The notes: generated by a model not told the origin, from the letters alone. Positions 45,973 through 59,061 are shown, counted from the first letter of the stretch. The stretch: DNA of 64,000 nucleotides from Planctomycetia bacterium (GCA_021414115.1 JAIOPD010000091.1:1-64000), one strand, 5' to 3'. Made by a program: numbers and translations.

Positions 45973-45982
45973 AGGCACTGAA

Positions 45983-48574
<2,592 letters not shown>

Positions 48575-48774
48575 TCCATGAGGAGAGAAAAAGTTCCCAA
48601 AGACTGGCGGGCGACATCGGCTGCCGCGGAATCCGCACGAGGATGAAGATTGAATCCGACGGCGCAGGGGCTGTCAAACGGCCCTCCCCGGCATGGTCGG
48701 GGGCGTGGCGGAGACCTCTCACGCCTCTGAAGAAAGGGCTCCGCCGTCGTCCCGGCCGGCTGGCTGCCGGTGCG

Positions 48775-50082
48775 TCAGACCGGCGCCTTACCGATCGAGT
48801 GATAGACGAATCCCCGGGCATGCATCTCGCCGGGAGGATAGAGGTTGCGGCCGTCGAAGATCACCCGCGACTTCATCCGGGCGGCCATCGCGTCGAAATC
48901 GGGCCGCCGGAAGTCGCCCCACTCGGTGACGATCGCCAGGCAATCGGCGCCGTCGAGCGTCTCGATGCCGCCAGACGCATACGTCAGCCGGTCGCCGTAG
49001 ATCGCGCGGACGTTATCCATCGCCTCCGGATCGTACACGCTCACACGGGCGCCGCCGGCGAGCAGCCGGTCGATGAGGTCGATCGCCGGGGCATCGCGGA
49101 CATCGTCCGTCCGCGGCTTGAAGGCCAGGCCCCAGACGGCCACGTGCCGGCCCCGCAGATCACCGGCGAAGTGGGCGACGATCTTCTCGCCGAGCACCTG
49201 CTTCTGCGCCAGATTGGTCTCGTGCACCGCCGTGAGGATCCGCGGCGCCACTCCCCTGCTCCGCGCCATGGCGGCGAGCGCCTGCACGTCCTTGGGGAAG
49301 CAGCTCCCGCCGTAGCCCGCGCCCGGAAACAAGAAGGCGAAACCGATTCGGCTGTCATGGCCGATACCCCGCCGCACGTCGTCGATGTCGGCCTCCATCC
49401 GTTCGCAGAGGTTCGCCACCTCGTTGATGAAGCTGATCTTGGTCGCGAGCAGCGCGTTGGCGACGTACTTCGTCATCTCCGAACTCTCTGGCGACATCAC
49501 CAGAAACGGGTTCTCCGTCCGCAGGAACGGTCCGTAGAGCGACCGCATGATCTCGCCGACGTCCGCCGACCGGACCCCCACCACGACGCGGTCCGGCTTC
49601 TGGAAATCCTCGATCGCCGCCCCTTCCTTCAGGAACTCGGGATTGCTGGCGACGCGGCACTCCCGGCCGAGCACGGCCTGCAGCCGCTGCTCGATGCCGG
49701 CGCACGTGCCCACCGGCACCGTGCTCTTCGTGACCACGACCGCCCGGGGGGCGAGGTGCGGCGCGATCGACTCGACGACCCTCCAGAGCGCCGACAGATC
49801 GGCCGATCCATCGGCCGCAGGCGGCGTGCCCACCGCGAGAAACACCACCTCCGCGTCGCGAATCGCCTCGGCGGTGTCCGTCGTAAACCGCAGCCGGCCG
49901 ACGCGGGCATTTCGCTCGACGAGCTCCTCGAGCCCGGGCTCGTAGATCGGCAGTTCCCCGCGCTTGAGCCGGGCGACCTTGGCGGCATCGATGTCGAGAC
50001 AGGTCACTGAGTTGCCGCTGTCGGCAAAGCACGTTCCCGTCACCAGTCCGACATACCCTGTTCCGACGACGGCGATCCGCAT
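48775..50082 (-). CDS. ugd: UDP-glucose 6-dehydrogenase
   Basis: Ugd oxidises UDP-glucose twice with NAD to UDP-glucuronate, a precursor for capsule, exopolysaccharide and lipid A modifications. The 435-residue protein starts with the Rossmann motif [16 protein letters not shown], and has NPEFLKEG, the catalytic cysteine in [10 protein letters not shown] near residue 260, and [16 protein letters not shown]. The ATG at 50082 has GGAGG about 8 bases upstream; a further 27 bases of open frame lack such a site. It starts 63 bases after gyrA on the same strand, and so may be co-transcribed with it. Confidence 0.95.
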   Translation of the reverse strand: MRIAVVGTGYVGLVTGTCFADSGNSVTCLDIDAAKVARLKRGELPIYEPGLEELVERNARVGRLRFTTDTAEAIRDAEVVFLAVGTPPAADGSADLSALWRVVESIAPHLAPRAVVVTKSTVPVGTCAGIEQRLQAVLGRECRVASNPEFLKEGAAIEDFQKPDRVVVGVRSADVGEIMRSLYGPFLRTENPFLVMSPESSEMTKYVANALLATKISFINEVANLCERMEADIDDVRRGIGHDSRIGFAFLFPGAGYGGSCFPKDVQALAAMARSRGVAPRILTAVHETNLAQKQVLGEKIVAHFAGDLRGRHVAVWGLAFKPRTDDVRDAPAIDLIDRLLAGGARVSVYDPEAMDNVRAIYGDRLTYASGGIETLDGADCLAIVTEWGDFRRPDFDAMAARMKSRVIFDGRNLYPPGEMHARGFVYHSIGKAPV

Positions 50083-50145
50083 CGTTCCCCCTCCGGTGTC
50101 ACCGCACAAGTTTCTTCCGAGCGATCGTTCGCCGCGGTCGACCGT

Positions 50146-52932
50146 TCAGGTCGACTCGCCGGGCGCGTCGGGCGTGTCGGAGCCGACCGGAGCGTCGGCC
50201 TCCTCCTGCTCGCTGGGCGGCACGGGCACGACCGCGGCGAGCCCGTCGCCCTCGTCGACCCTCATGATTCGGACGCCCTGCGTGTTGCGGCCCATCGGCC
50301 GGATCTCGCGGACATTCACCCGCTGAATCTTGCCGCGGGCCGTCATCATCAGCACCTGGTCCTCGTCGCCCACCGACACGATCGACACCACGCGGCCGTT
50401 TCGGGACGTGGCCTTGATGTCGCGAATCCCCTTGCCGCCGCGACGCTGCGTGCGATACCGCATGCCGCTCGAGCCGCCGTCGCCCTCGCCGTCGCCCTCT
50501 TCTCCGGCGGCATCGGCCTCCGTCGGCTCCTCGGCCGCGACCTCGTCTCCTGCGGCTTCACCGTCGGGGGCGGGGCCCGACACGGGCGTGCCGGTGCCAA
50601 AGGGCGTGCGTTTGCCGTAGCCGTTTTCACAGACGGTCAGCAGCGTGGCGGCGGGATCGGCCACGACCATGCCCACGAGGTGATCCCCCGCCCCGAGCTT
50701 GATGCCGCGGACGCCGCTCGTGTCGCGGCCCATCGGCCGAGCATCCGATTCGGGAAACCGGATCGCCATCCCCTTCGCCGTCGCCAGCACGAGTTCGTCT
50801 CCCGGCTTCGTGATCACGGCGTCGATCAGCTCGTCACCTTCGCGGAGTTTGACGGCGATCAGTCCCTTGGTACGCCGCCGCCGGTATTGCTCGAGGGCCG
50901 TCTTCTTCACGATCCCGCTCCGAGTCGCGAGCATGAGGTATTGATTCGGATCCTCGAAGCCACCCACGGCACGGCAGTCGGCGACCTTCTCCCCGGCCTC
51001 GAACTCCAGCAGGTTGACGAGGGCCCGCCCCTTGGCGTCGCGGGCGAGTTCGGGCAGTTCGAACACCCGCATCGAAAACACCTTGCCGAGCGTCGTGAAG
51101 AAGAGCAGCCAGTCGTGCGTGCTCGCCACGAACAGGTGTTCGATCGGATCTTCTTCGTCGGTACGGGCGCCCGTCAGGCCCTTGCCGCCCCGCCGCTGCG
51201 CCCGGTAGACGTCGGCCGGCGTCCGCTTGACGTACCCGGCACGGCTGATCGTGACCACCATCGTGGCCTCGGTGATCAGCTCCGCCATGTCGCGGATGTC
51301 GCCCGCCTCGCCGCTGATCTCGGTCCGCCGCTCGTCTCCGTGCTTCGACTCGAGGTCGAGCAGTTCCTGGCGAATGAGGGCCTTGATGTTGGCCTCGCTG
51401 GAGAGGAGGCGGCGATACTCGCCGATCTTCGCCAGCAGTTCGCTGTGCTCGCCGCCGAGCTTCTCCTGTTCCAGATTGACGAGCTGGCCAAGCGTGAGCC
51501 TCAGGATCGCGTCGGCCTGCACGGGCGAGAGCCCATAGGTGTCGCTCGCACCCCGCTCCTCCTGGAGCACGGCGAAGCCCTCGTCACCGAGCGCCCGCTC
51601 CAAGAGGGCGGCCGGCGCCTGGAGCTGGCAGAGCCGCTCCTTGGCCTCCGCCTGCGACTTGGAGCTACGGATGATCTTGATCACCTCGTCGATGTTGGCC
51701 AGCGCGACGAGCAGGCCCTCGAGCGTGTGCTTGCGGCTGCGGGCCTTCGCGAGCATGTGCTGCGTGCGGCGGCGGATCACCGCCAGGCGGTGCCGGAGGA
51801 ACTCCTCCAGCATGTTCTTGAACGAGAGGATCCGCGGCTTGCCGTCGACCAGCGCGAGGAAGATGAGCGAGAAGGTCGTCTGCAGCGGCGAGAACTGATA
51901 GAGCTGGTTGAGCACGACGTCGGGGTCGGCGTCGCGCTTGAGCTCGAGAATCAGCCGGACCGGATCCTTCAGATCGCTCTCGTTGCGGATCGCGGAGATG
52001 CCCTTGATGCGGTCGTCGTTGACGAGCTCCGCGATCTTTTCCTCGATCGCGTCGCGGGTCTGCTGGTACGGGATCTCGGTGACGACGATCCGATTGCGGT
52101 TCTTGCCGAACTCCTCGACGTGGGCCCGGGCACGGAGCGTGATCGTGCTACGACCGGTGAGGTAGCCGCGCATCAGGGCTTCGCGGCCCATCACGATTCC
52201 GCCCGTCGGGAAGTCGGGCCCGGGCACGATGTCGAGCAGTTCCGCAATCGACACGGCCGGGTTGTCGATCAACGCGACGAGCGCGCGGCAGACCTCGCCG
52301 AGGTTATGCGGCGGGATGCTCGTGGCCATGCCGACCGCGATGCCACCGGCACCGTTGACGAGCAGGTTGGGAAACCGGCTCGGCAGCACCACCGGCTCGG
52401 TGTTGCGTTCGTCGTACGACGGCACGTAGTCGACCGTGTCGAGATCGAGATCGGCGAGCATGAGCGCGGCGATCGGCGAGAGGCGGGCCTCCGTGTATCG
52501 CATCGCGGCGGCGGGCAGACCGGCGATCGAGCCGAAGTTGCCCTGCTTGTCGACCAGCACGTGCCGCATGTTCCATTCCTGGGCCATACGGACGAGGGTC
52601 GGGTAGATCACGCTTTCGCCGTGCGGATGGTAGTTGCCGCTCGTGTCGCCGGAAATCTTCGCGCACTTCACCCGGGAAGCACCCGGCGAGAGATTGAGGT
52701 CGTTCATCGCGACGAGGATGCGTCGCTGCGACGGCTTGAGCCCGTCGCGGACGTCGGGCAGTGCCCGGGCCACGATCACGCTCATCGCGTAGGTCAGGTA
52801 GCTGTCCTTCAGCTCCTGCTCGATCGGCAGCTCGATGAGCCGCCCCCCGGAGATGTCGCGCAATCCATCCGCTGCGGGGAGTTCGTCGGGCCGTTCCTCG
52901 CCATTTGCCGCGGGGTTCTGTTCGTCTGCCAA
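50146..52932 (-). CDS. gyrA: DNA gyrase subunit A
   Basis: GyrA cuts and rejoins DNA to introduce negative supercoils with GyrB. The 928-residue protein starts at a TTG at 52932, backed by a GGAGG site 8 bases upstream; the longer open frame to 53313 is not coding. The catalytic tyrosine is in [11 protein letters not shown]. In the quinolone-determining region [17 protein letters not shown], serine is kept at the E. coli 83 position but proline takes the place of Asp87. The C-terminal DNA-wrapping domain has two exact GyrA boxes (QRRGGKG), in [13 protein letters not shown] and [13 protein letters not shown], with an acidic insertion of about 40 residues just before the second. gyrB is elsewhere. 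Confidence 0.96.
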   Translation of the reverse strand: MADEQNPAANGEERPDELPAADGLRDISGGRLIELPIEQELKDSYLTYAMSVIVARALPDVRDGLKPSQRRILVAMNDLNLSPGASRVKCAKISGDTSGNYHPHGESVIYPTLVRMAQEWNMRHVLVDKQGNFGSIAGLPAAAMRYTEARLSPIAALMLADLDLDTVDYVPSYDERNTEPVVLPSRFPNLLVNGAGGIAVGMATSIPPHNLGEVCRALVALIDNPAVSIAELLDIVPGPDFPTGGIVMGREALMRGYLTGRSTITLRARAHVEEFGKNRNRIVVTEIPYQQTRDAIEEKIAELVNDDRIKGISAIRNESDLKDPVRLILELKRDADPDVVLNQLYQFSPLQTTFSLIFLALVDGKPRILSFKNMLEEFLRHRLAVIRRRTQHMLAKARSRKHTLEGLLVALANIDEVIKIIRSSKSQAEAKERLCQLQAPAALLERALGDEGFAVLQEERGASDTYGLSPVQADAILRLTLGQLVNLEQEKLGGEHSELLAKIGEYRRLLSSEANIKALIRQELLDLESKHGDERRTEISGEAGDIRDMAELITEATMVVTISRAGYVKRTPADVYRAQRRGGKGLTGARTDEEDPIEHLFVASTHDWLLFFTTLGKVFSMRVFELPELARDAKGRALVNLLEFEAGEKVADCRAVGGFEDPNQYLMLATRSGIVKKTALEQYRRRRTKGLIAVKLREGDELIDAVITKPGDELVLATAKGMAIRFPESDARPMGRDTSGVRGIKLGAGDHLVGMVVADPAATLLTVCENGYGKRTPFGTGTPVSGPAPDGEAAGDEVAAEEPTEADAAGEEGDGEGDGGSSGMRYRTQRRGGKGIRDIKATSRNGRVVSIVSVGDEDQVLMMTARGKIQRVNVREIRPMGRNTQGVRIMRVDEGDGLAAVVPVPPSEQEEADAPVGSDTPDAPGEST

Positions 52933-53181
52933 GAAACGTGCCTCCGGCCGCGTTCGGACCCTAACCCCTGGCCAACCTGGGGCGCCTCCGGCGTTGCTTG
53001 AACATACCCGTCCCCCGGGGTCGGTCAACCGGCCCGGAACGCGGGCAAATCGGCTGATTTCGCGGCTCGGCTCACGGCTTGACCCGCGCGTGGGCCGCCT
53101 CCTACTCTCCCGCCCCCGTCCAGCCGCCCCCGTACGGGCACGTTCCGCAGGTTCGCACCCCCAGGCATTCGGGCCTTCGCC

Positions 53182-54948
53182 ATGTCGATCACGAACCGTT
53201 CGGGCCTGACCGTCGCCATCGTGGCGGCCCTCGTGCTCCTGCCGAATCTTGGCGGCCCCCCGCTCTGGGATGACGACGAACCGCGAAACGCGGCTTGCTC
53301 GCTCGCCATGCACACAACCGGCGACTGGGTCGTGCCGACCTTTAACGGCCGGCTACGGGTCGAGAAGCCGGTGCTCGTCAACTGGCTCCACCTCGCCGGC
53401 TTCGCCGTGGCCGGCGTCAACGAGACGGGTGCCCGCCTCGCATCGGCCTTGCTCACGATCGGAACCTGCCTGCTCACCCTGCGCATCGGCCAGGCCCTCT
53501 TCCGCCCCGACGCCGGGCTCTGGGCCGGGCTGGCGATGGCCACGTGCCTGTCGACAGGAGTGGGCGGTCGCGCCGCAACGCCCGACGCGCCGCTCGTGTT
53601 CTGCACGACGCTGGCCCTGTGGCTCTTCATCCGCGGGGCCCGCATCTCCACAGCGGACGGGACCGGCTGGCGAGACGCCGCAGTGCAACTCCCGGCCGGG
53701 GCGGCCATCGGCGTCGGCGTCGCCTGTGGTCTGGCCGTGCTCGCCAAAGGGCCGGTCGGCCTGATCCTTCCGCTCGTGGGGTTGGGGGGTTTCTGCTGGT
53801 GGCAGGCAGCCGTCGACCCGGGCCGCGAAGGCGGCCGGCTCCTCCGACTCGCGACTGCGTTCATCGCCGCCTGCCACGGCCTGCGGCTGCACGTCATCCT
53901 GGCGACCGCGGCGGCGGTGTCGCTGCCGTGGTACGTGCTGGTCACGATCCGCACCGGGGGCGCTTGGCTGCACGACTTCCTGCTCGTCCACAACGTGGGC
54001 CGCTTCGCGACGCCGATGGAGGGACACTCCGGCTCGGTGATTCTCTACTACCCCATCGTCGTGCTGATCGGGATGTTTCCCTGGTCGATGGCTTCGGCCC
54101 TGATCGCCGCGCACGCCAGGCGGACCGTCCGCTCCGACGCCGACTCATCCGACACGGTCGGCATGCGGCTGACCGTCTGCTGGATCGCCGCCTGGGTCGT
54201 GCCCTTGTCACTCGCCGGCACCAAACTGCCGGGCTACGTCTGGCCGGCCTATCCCGCGATCGCCGCCGCGGTCGGGCTGTTCGTCGCCGACTGGATCCGC
54301 CGCCCGAGTGTGGCGACCGACGGCTGGATGCGGTGGGCGTGGTCCTTCCTCGCGGCGTCGGGCATCGCGATCGGCGTGGGCGTGCCGCTCGTCACGCATC
54401 GCTTCGCCCCGGGGGCCGAGTGGCTGGGGCTCGTCGGACTCGCGCCCGTGATCGGAGCCGCGGTCGCCTGGATCTGCCAAGCGGCGTCTTCGCGGCGGGC
54501 CGCCGCCACGGCCTGGGCGGCCACCGCCTGCTGCACCGTCGGCATCCTGCTGTCCGTCGGCCCCGCCTGCGTGGGCCATGTCGGCGGCACGCGACAACTG
54601 CTCGCCGCGATCCCTGTCGACCGCACGGCAACCCTGCCGATCGCATCGTTCGGGGCACCGGCCAGCGCCGTCTTCTATGCGGGCCGCGTCACTCCCCTCG
54701 GCACGGTCCCGCAGTTGGACCACCCGACCGAGGCGGCCGCCTTCGTCGCGGCCCATCCGAACGGCCACCTCGTGGTCCACGCCCAGTTCGCGGACCAGGT
54801 CACCGCGGTGTTGCCCGACTCCTACGGCGTGCTCCGCTCCGCGAACTCATTCCCCACGTTTCATGAGGTGCTCCTCATCGGCCCGAAGTCAGCCGCCAGG
54901 CCGACCCGGCTCGCCCTCGAGGACGCCGGACGCCCGCCGCGTCGCTGA
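53182..54948 (+). CDS. ArnT-like glycosyltransferase (GT39/GT83 type)
   Basis: The 588-residue membrane protein belongs to the PMT/ArnT superfamily, which moves a sugar from a polyprenyl-phosphate carrier onto a periplasmic acceptor. Near the N-terminus it has PPLWDDDEPRNAACSL, the usual D-E-P-R catalytic loop, and later GDWVVPTFNG, KPVLVNW and AKGPVGL. About ten or eleven hydrophobic helices follow, and a soluble C-terminal part of about 100 residues. It is a tandem paralogue of the next gene. The sugar and acceptor are unknown. The start at 53182 has no strong ribosome site. Confidence 0.85.
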   Translation: MSITNRSGLTVAIVAALVLLPNLGGPPLWDDDEPRNAACSLAMHTTGDWVVPTFNGRLRVEKPVLVNWLHLAGFAVAGVNETGARLASALLTIGTCLLTLRIGQALFRPDAGLWAGLAMATCLSTGVGGRAATPDAPLVFCTTLALWLFIRGARISTADGTGWRDAAVQLPAGAAIGVGVACGLAVLAKGPVGLILPLVGLGGFCWWQAAVDPGREGGRLLRLATAFIAACHGLRLHVILATAAAVSLPWYVLVTIRTGGAWLHDFLLVHNVGRFATPMEGHSGSVILYYPIVVLIGMFPWSMASALIAAHARRTVRSDADSSDTVGMRLTVCWIAAWVVPLSLAGTKLPGYVWPAYPAIAAAVGLFVADWIRRPSVATDGWMRWAWSFLAASGIAIGVGVPLVTHRFAPGAEWLGLVGLAPVIGAAVAWICQAASSRRAAATAWAATACCTVGILLSVGPACVGHVGGTRQLLAAIPVDRTATLPIASFGAPASAVFYAGRVTPLGTVPQLDHPTEAAAFVAAHPNGHLVVHAQFADQVTAVLPDSYGVLRSANSFPTFHEVLLIGPKSAARPTRLALEDAGRPPRR

Positions 54949-54980
54949 CCGATTCGCTCCTTCATCCAGGAAGACCCGAC

Positions 54981-56741
54981 ATGCCTTGGAATCGCCCCGT
55001 GATCGTCGTCCTGCTCGCTTCGATCGCGACACTCGCGATCAGTACGGCCCCCACGCCCCTCTGGGACGAGGATGAGGCGCGATTCGCGGCCGTCGCCCGC
55101 ACGATGGTCGAGACGGGCGACTGGGTCGTGCCCACCTTCAACGGCACGCTCGCCGTGGACAAGCCGGTGCTCATGCACTGGTGCATGGCCGCCTGCATGC
55201 AGGTGTTCGGCGTCAACGAGTTCGCGGCCCGGCTGCCTTCGGTGATCGCCACGCTGCTCACGGCGCTGGCCCTGCTACGGGCGGGCCGGCGCTGGTTCGA
55301 CGACACGACGGGCGTGGTGGCGGCGCTGGCCTACGTCGGCTGCCTCCTGGTGTCGATCGAGGCCCATGCCGCGACCCCCGACGCGATCCTCACGGCGCTC
55401 ACCGCGTGGTCCACGCTCCTGGCCGCCGAGGCGCTGATGCCGGGCCGGGATGGCCGCCTCTCGCGGCTCGACGTGCCCCGGGCCTTGGGCATCGGCCTGC
55501 TGCTGGGCCTGGCCGTGGTCTGCAAGGGACCGATCGGCTTCGTCGGCCCGCTTGCCGTGCTGGGCCCCTGGGCCTGGTGGCTCGCCGTCGAGCGGCGGCT
55601 CGGCGACGGTGCGTCGGGGACGACGACGGTCGCTCGAATCGCCCGCGTGACGCTGCCGGCCATCGGCGACGTGCTCGCCAGCATCCGGCCGCTCACGATC
55701 ACCGCCGGTGCGATCGCCGCGGCCGCCCCCTGGTACGTGGCCGTCACGCTCCGCACCGACGGCGCCTGGACCACGGGCTTCTTCTTCGTCCACAACGTCG
55801 GCCGCTTCATGGCGCCGATGGAGAAGCACGGCGGCAGCGCGTTCTTTCATCCGCTGGCGATGCTCGTCGGCTTCTATCCATGGTCGTGCTTCCTGCCCTT
55901 TGCCATCGTCGTGGCCGCCTGGCGGGCCTGGAAGCGCGCGGACGGCGGGGGAGTCGTGCACCACGCCGTGCTGCTCTTGCTGGCCTGGCTCGCCGTCTGG
56001 GTCGGCGCGTTCTCGGCCGCCGCCACCAAGCTTCCCAACTACGTCCTGCCGGCCTATCCCGCCGCCGCATTCCTCGTGGCGGTGATCGGCGTCGATGCGG
56101 CCCGCCGCGCGGCGGCCGGCTCGTGGCCGCATCCGCGCTGGATGGCGACGGGCCTGGCGGCGCTCGCCTTCGGGGGCATCGCGACCGCGGCGACGATCTG
56201 CATCGCGGCACAGTATGGCCTGCCGGGCGGCGAGCCGGCGGCGATCGTGGGGCTCGTGCCGGTGCTGGGAGTCGTCGCCTGCGGCCTGCTCGCGATCCGG
56301 CAGCCGATGGCCGCCGTCGGCGCGTTCGCGGTCACGGGCCTCGTCTACGCGGCGCTCGCGGTCGGGCCCGCCCAGACGCGGCTGGCCCAGGCCAACACGC
56401 TGCCCCCGTTCGTCAGGCAGTTGCATGCCCGCTCCGATGCCGCGCCGCGGCTGGGCACCTACCTGCTGGCGAGCCCCAACGTCGTCTTCTATGCCGACCA
56501 GCGGGTAACGCAGATCGGCGACAGCCAAGCGGCCGCGGCGGCCAGGTTCCTCGGGTCCGACCCGGAGGCGGTGCTGCTCGTTCCGGAACAGCACTTTGGC
56601 GACCTCGAACAACTGCTGCCGGAGGGCTACGGCGTGGTGGCCCGCACGAGGCCCGTCTTCCGCCGGCACGACGTGCTCGCGATCGGCCGCACGCCGCCGG
56701 ATGTTCCGCGAACGGCCAGCGCCACGGAGGTGACCCGATGA
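54981..56741 (+). CDS. ArnT-like glycosyltransferase, tandem paralogue
   Basis: The 586-residue protein has the same plan as the preceding gene: PLWDEDEARFAAVARTM, GDWVVPTFNG, KPVLMHW, CKGPIGF and the WY..V.L.TDGAW / VHNVGRF blocks in the same order. The acidic loop reads D-E-D-E-A-R in place of D-D-D-E-P-R. About 33 bases separate the two genes. Its stop overlaps the start of the GT2 gene (ATGA), so the donor-maker and the transferase are co-translated. A tandem duplication of the ancestor is the simplest origin. A pair of transferases may add two sugars, or one sugar to two acceptors. Confidence 0.85.
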   Translation: MPWNRPVIVVLLASIATLAISTAPTPLWDEDEARFAAVARTMVETGDWVVPTFNGTLAVDKPVLMHWCMAACMQVFGVNEFAARLPSVIATLLTALALLRAGRRWFDDTTGVVAALAYVGCLLVSIEAHAATPDAILTALTAWSTLLAAEALMPGRDGRLSRLDVPRALGIGLLLGLAVVCKGPIGFVGPLAVLGPWAWWLAVERRLGDGASGTTTVARIARVTLPAIGDVLASIRPLTITAGAIAAAAPWYVAVTLRTDGAWTTGFFFVHNVGRFMAPMEKHGGSAFFHPLAMLVGFYPWSCFLPFAIVVAAWRAWKRADGGGVVHHAVLLLLAWLAVWVGAFSAAATKLPNYVLPAYPAAAFLVAVIGVDAARRAAAGSWPHPRWMATGLAALAFGGIATAATICIAAQYGLPGGEPAAIVGLVPVLGVVACGLLAIRQPMAAVGAFAVTGLVYAALAVGPAQTRLAQANTLPPFVRQLHARSDAAPRLGTYLLASPNVVFYADQRVTQIGDSQAAAAARFLGSDPEAVLLVPEQHFGDLEQLLPEGYGVVARTRPVFRRHDVLAIGRTPPDVPRTASATEVTR

Positions 56742-57736
56742 CCGACATTCATTCCGCGAGGATGGGCCACGGCCTGCTCTCGATCGTCATTCCCTGCCAC
56801 AACGAAGTCGAAGTCATCGACGACACGCATGCCCGTCTCGTAGGCGTGCTGCCCTCCACCGGCATGGACTTCGAGATCGTCTACGTCGACGATGGCAGCC
56901 GCGACGCGACGCTCCAGCGACTGGAGGCGATCGCCGCCCGCGACGCCCGCGTGCAGGTGATCGAACTGGCCCGCAACTTCGGCCAACAGGCGGCCATGTC
57001 GGCCGGTCTGGCCGCGGCCCGCGGCGACGCGATCGTGATCACCGATGCCGACCTCCAGGACCCGCCCGAAGTCATCACCGAGATGGTGCGGATGTGGCGT
57101 GCGGGCGTGGACGTCGCCTACGGGCGCCGCCGCACCCGCGACGGCGAGACACGCTTCAAACTCGTCACCGCCAGCCTCTTTCACCGGTTCTTCGCCCGGC
57201 TCATCCCCTACCCCATGCCGGTCGACACGGGCGACTTCAAACTCATCGACCGGGCCGTGGCCAACGCCGTGATCGCGCTGCCGGAGAAGCGCCGCTACCT
57301 GCGGAGCCTCGTGCCCTGGGCGGGCTTCCGTCACGAGCCGGTCTGGTATGACCGCCACGCCCGGGTGGCCGGCGTCACAAAGTACTCGCCGTGGAAGCTC
57401 CTCAAACTCGCCGGCGATGCGCTCGTGCTCTCGTCCGACGCACCGGTACGGTTCACCTGGCTGGCCACCGCGGCGCTCGGCATGGTCGGCGTCACGGCCA
57501 CCGCGGTGGCGACGATCTCATCGCTCACCGCGGCCGACCGGCAGCCGGGCGTGTCGCTCGCGGCGATCACCGCAGTCGCCACACTCGTGGCCGGCGTGCA
57601 GACGGCGGCCGTGGCGATCGTCGGCGAATACGTCGTCAGGGCCTACCGCGAGGCGCAGGGCCGTCCGACCTGGGTGGTGCGCCGCACGATCGGCCCCGGC
57701 CGCGCCCAGACCAGGCCCTCGTCGAAGGCCGCCTGA
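56738..57736 (+). CDS. Polyprenyl-phosphate sugar transferase (GT2, DPM/GtrB/ArnC type)
   Basis: The 332-residue enzyme makes a polyprenyl-phosphate-linked sugar from a nucleotide sugar on the inner face of the membrane, the donor used by ArnT-like enzymes. The GT2 domain has SIVIPCHNEVEVI, VDDGSRDAT, DADLQDPPEV and VTASLFHRFFARLIPYPMP, and the C-terminal part has two membrane helices (about 240-262 and 275-300), the GtrB pattern. The ATG at 56738 has a strong GGAGGTGA site. It overlaps the preceding gene, so the cluster encodes donor synthesis and transfer together. A flippase for the carrier is not seen here. Confidence 0.9.
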   Translation: MTDIHSARMGHGLLSIVIPCHNEVEVIDDTHARLVGVLPSTGMDFEIVYVDDGSRDATLQRLEAIAARDARVQVIELARNFGQQAAMSAGLAAARGDAIVITDADLQDPPEVITEMVRMWRAGVDVAYGRRRTRDGETRFKLVTASLFHRFFARLIPYPMPVDTGDFKLIDRAVANAVIALPEKRRYLRSLVPWAGFRHEPVWYDRHARVAGVTKYSPWKLLKLAGDALVLSSDAPVRFTWLATAALGMVGVTATAVATISSLTAADRQPGVSLAAITAVATLVAGVQTAAVAIVGEYVVRAYREAQGRPTWVVRRTIGPGRAQTRPSSKAA

Positions 57737-57764
57737 TGCGCCGCGGCAGTCCACGAGCGACGGC

Positions 57765-58319
57765 CTACTTTGCGAGCGCCGCTTCGACGGCGGCGACGAA
57801 CGCCGCGTCGTCGGGCCCGACGCCCGACTTGTAGCGGCCGATGATCGTGCCGTCCTTGCCGATGAGGAACTTCTCGAAGTTCCACTTCACGTCGCCGGCG
57901 GGAGTGGCCGATTCGGTGAGTGTCTTGTAGAGCGGGGCGATGCCCGCTCCCTTGACCACGATCTTCGAAAACATCGGGAAGGTCACGCCATACTTCGACG
58001 AGCAGAACTGGGCGATCTCGGCATCGCTGCCTGGCTCCTGTGCTCCAAACTCATTGGCCGGAAAGCCGAGCACGACGAGGCCCTTGTCCTTGTAGGAATC
58101 GTAGAGCTTCTGCAGTCCGGCATACTGCCCGGTGTAGCCGCACCTGCTGGCGACGTTCACGATCACCACCACCTTGCCCTTGTACGACGCGAGATCGACG
58201 GCCTTGCCGTCGATCGTCTTCATCTCGCCGGTCAGCGGCGACTCGGCCCGCGCCACGGACGCGAACACATTCCCCAGCGCGATGACCGCGAACAGCATGC
58301 ATACCTTGTCGAGCGACAT
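57765..58319 (-). CDS. Exported glutathione peroxidase-like thiol peroxidase
   Basis: The 184-residue protein has a signal peptide (about 1-27, cleavage after ARA) and the thioredoxin-like peroxidase fold. The active-site motif NVASRCGYTGQY has cysteine rather than selenocysteine, and FPANEFGAQEPG plus WNFEKFLI complete the conserved tetrad with Gln and Trp. A second cysteine in FCSSKYGVTFP marks the atypical two-cysteine type, which usually relies on thioredoxin. It should remove peroxides in the periplasm. The ATG at 58319 has GGAGG upstream; a longer open frame to 58388 is not supported. Confidence 0.9.
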   Translation of the reverse strand: MSLDKVCMLFAVIALGNVFASVARAESPLTGEMKTIDGKAVDLASYKGKVVVIVNVASRCGYTGQYAGLQKLYDSYKDKGLVVLGFPANEFGAQEPGSDAEIAQFCSSKYGVTFPMFSKIVVKGAGIAPLYKTLTESATPAGDVKWNFEKFLIGKDGTIIGRYKSGVGPDDAAFVAAVEAALAK

Positions 58320-58369
58320 CGAAAAACCTCCAGGAAGCGGGCGAACGAAACCAGCGCCATTAAAGGCGG

Positions 58370-58900
58370 TCAGCCCAGGGGTGTCCACTTGTCGAACGTG
58401 GCCGCCTGGCCCCGATGGATTTCCCGGGCATCGGTGAGATTCCAGACGACGGCCCGCTCAATGCGAAACCGCCGGCCCGTGCGCGAGATGCGCACGCCGG
58501 TGTAGTCATCGACAAACCCGTCGCTGCGGGTCCGTTCGAGGAGTCGGGCCCGTTCGCCGCGGTGCATGGGCTCGGCGGTCAGCCGCGACGGCGTCCGCGT
58601 CAGCAGATCCGCATCCATTTCCCAGAGGGCGAGGGCGGCGGCATTGCCGTAGCTGAGAAGGGGGTCATCGTCCGTGCCGTGCGAGACGACGACAAACGGG
58701 GCTCGGTAGAGCCGTTCCGCCTGGGCCACGGCCGACCCCTCGCGAGCGACGAGCTCCCGACCGAGCCGCTGCGAAAACGAGTCGAGGAGCAGCCCGGCAT
58801 GGGCGACCCAGTCAGGCCGGCTCCAAGGTTCTGGGCTGGTCGCCACGTGAATCTCTCCGAGTACGTCGCCACAGTCTAGCGATTCCCCCGTCGGTGACAT
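58370..58900 (-). CDS. MEKHLA-domain protein (PAS-like)
   Basis: The 176-residue protein matches the MEKHLA domain, a PAS-like fold of unknown ligand first noted at the end of plant HD-ZIP III proteins and common as a free bacterial protein. The conserved run is APFVVVSHGTDDDPLLSYGN, then ALWEMDADLL, RTPSRLTAEP, and the C-terminal GVRISRTGRRFRIE with AVVWNL. The start at 58900 is chosen because the open frame beyond it (to 58972) runs into the family A repeat. The gene is 50 bases before the glutathione peroxidase on the same strand; a redox or stress role is only an inference. Confidence 0.8.
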   Translation of the reverse strand: MSPTGESLDCGDVLGEIHVATSPEPWSRPDWVAHAGLLLDSFSQRLGRELVAREGSAVAQAERLYRAPFVVVSHGTDDDPLLSYGNAAALALWEMDADLLTRTPSRLTAEPMHRGERARLLERTRSDGFVDDYTGVRISRTGRRFRIERAVVWNLTDAREIHRGQAATFDKWTPLG

Positions 58901-58908
58901 GCTGTCCT

Positions 58909-59023
58909 CGTCGGGAAGCCCCAAGCGCCAGCGCGGGGAAGACGTCCTCCAGCCCGCCCCGCTCAGCAACACCCGCTCGCGAAGCCACCCCGATCCCCGT
59001 CGCTCGCGCTCCGGGCTTCCTGA
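58909..59023. repeat. Family A REP-like element (paired arms)
   Basis: Left arm from about 58909 (GGGAAGCCCCAAGCGCCAGC) and right arm at about 58993-59023 (CCCGTCGCTCGCGCTCCGGG). The start codon of the MEKHLA gene at 58900 is only 8 bases away. Confidence 0.78.
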
Positions 59024-59061
59024 GCATCCGAGATCACCCCCTCATGAAACGCCCGCCTCCT

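Larger units (their letters stand above)
45627..45982. other. 356-bp gene-free stretch made of repeats
   Basis: Between the start of tgt and the stop of hppA (same strand) there is no credible gene. It holds two family A arms and one full family B element. The tgt promoter must lie near the left end, but I cannot identify it. Confidence 0.75.

Noticed and set aside
52933-53313. Longer N-terminus for GyrA
   Set aside because: It would add 127 residues of low-complexity Arg/Gly sequence and overlap the divergent ArnT-like gene. The TTG at 52932 with its GGAGG site fits the normal GyrA start.
58901-58972. Longer N-terminus for the MEKHLA protein
   Set aside because: The added residues are translated family A repeat, not conserved protein sequence.
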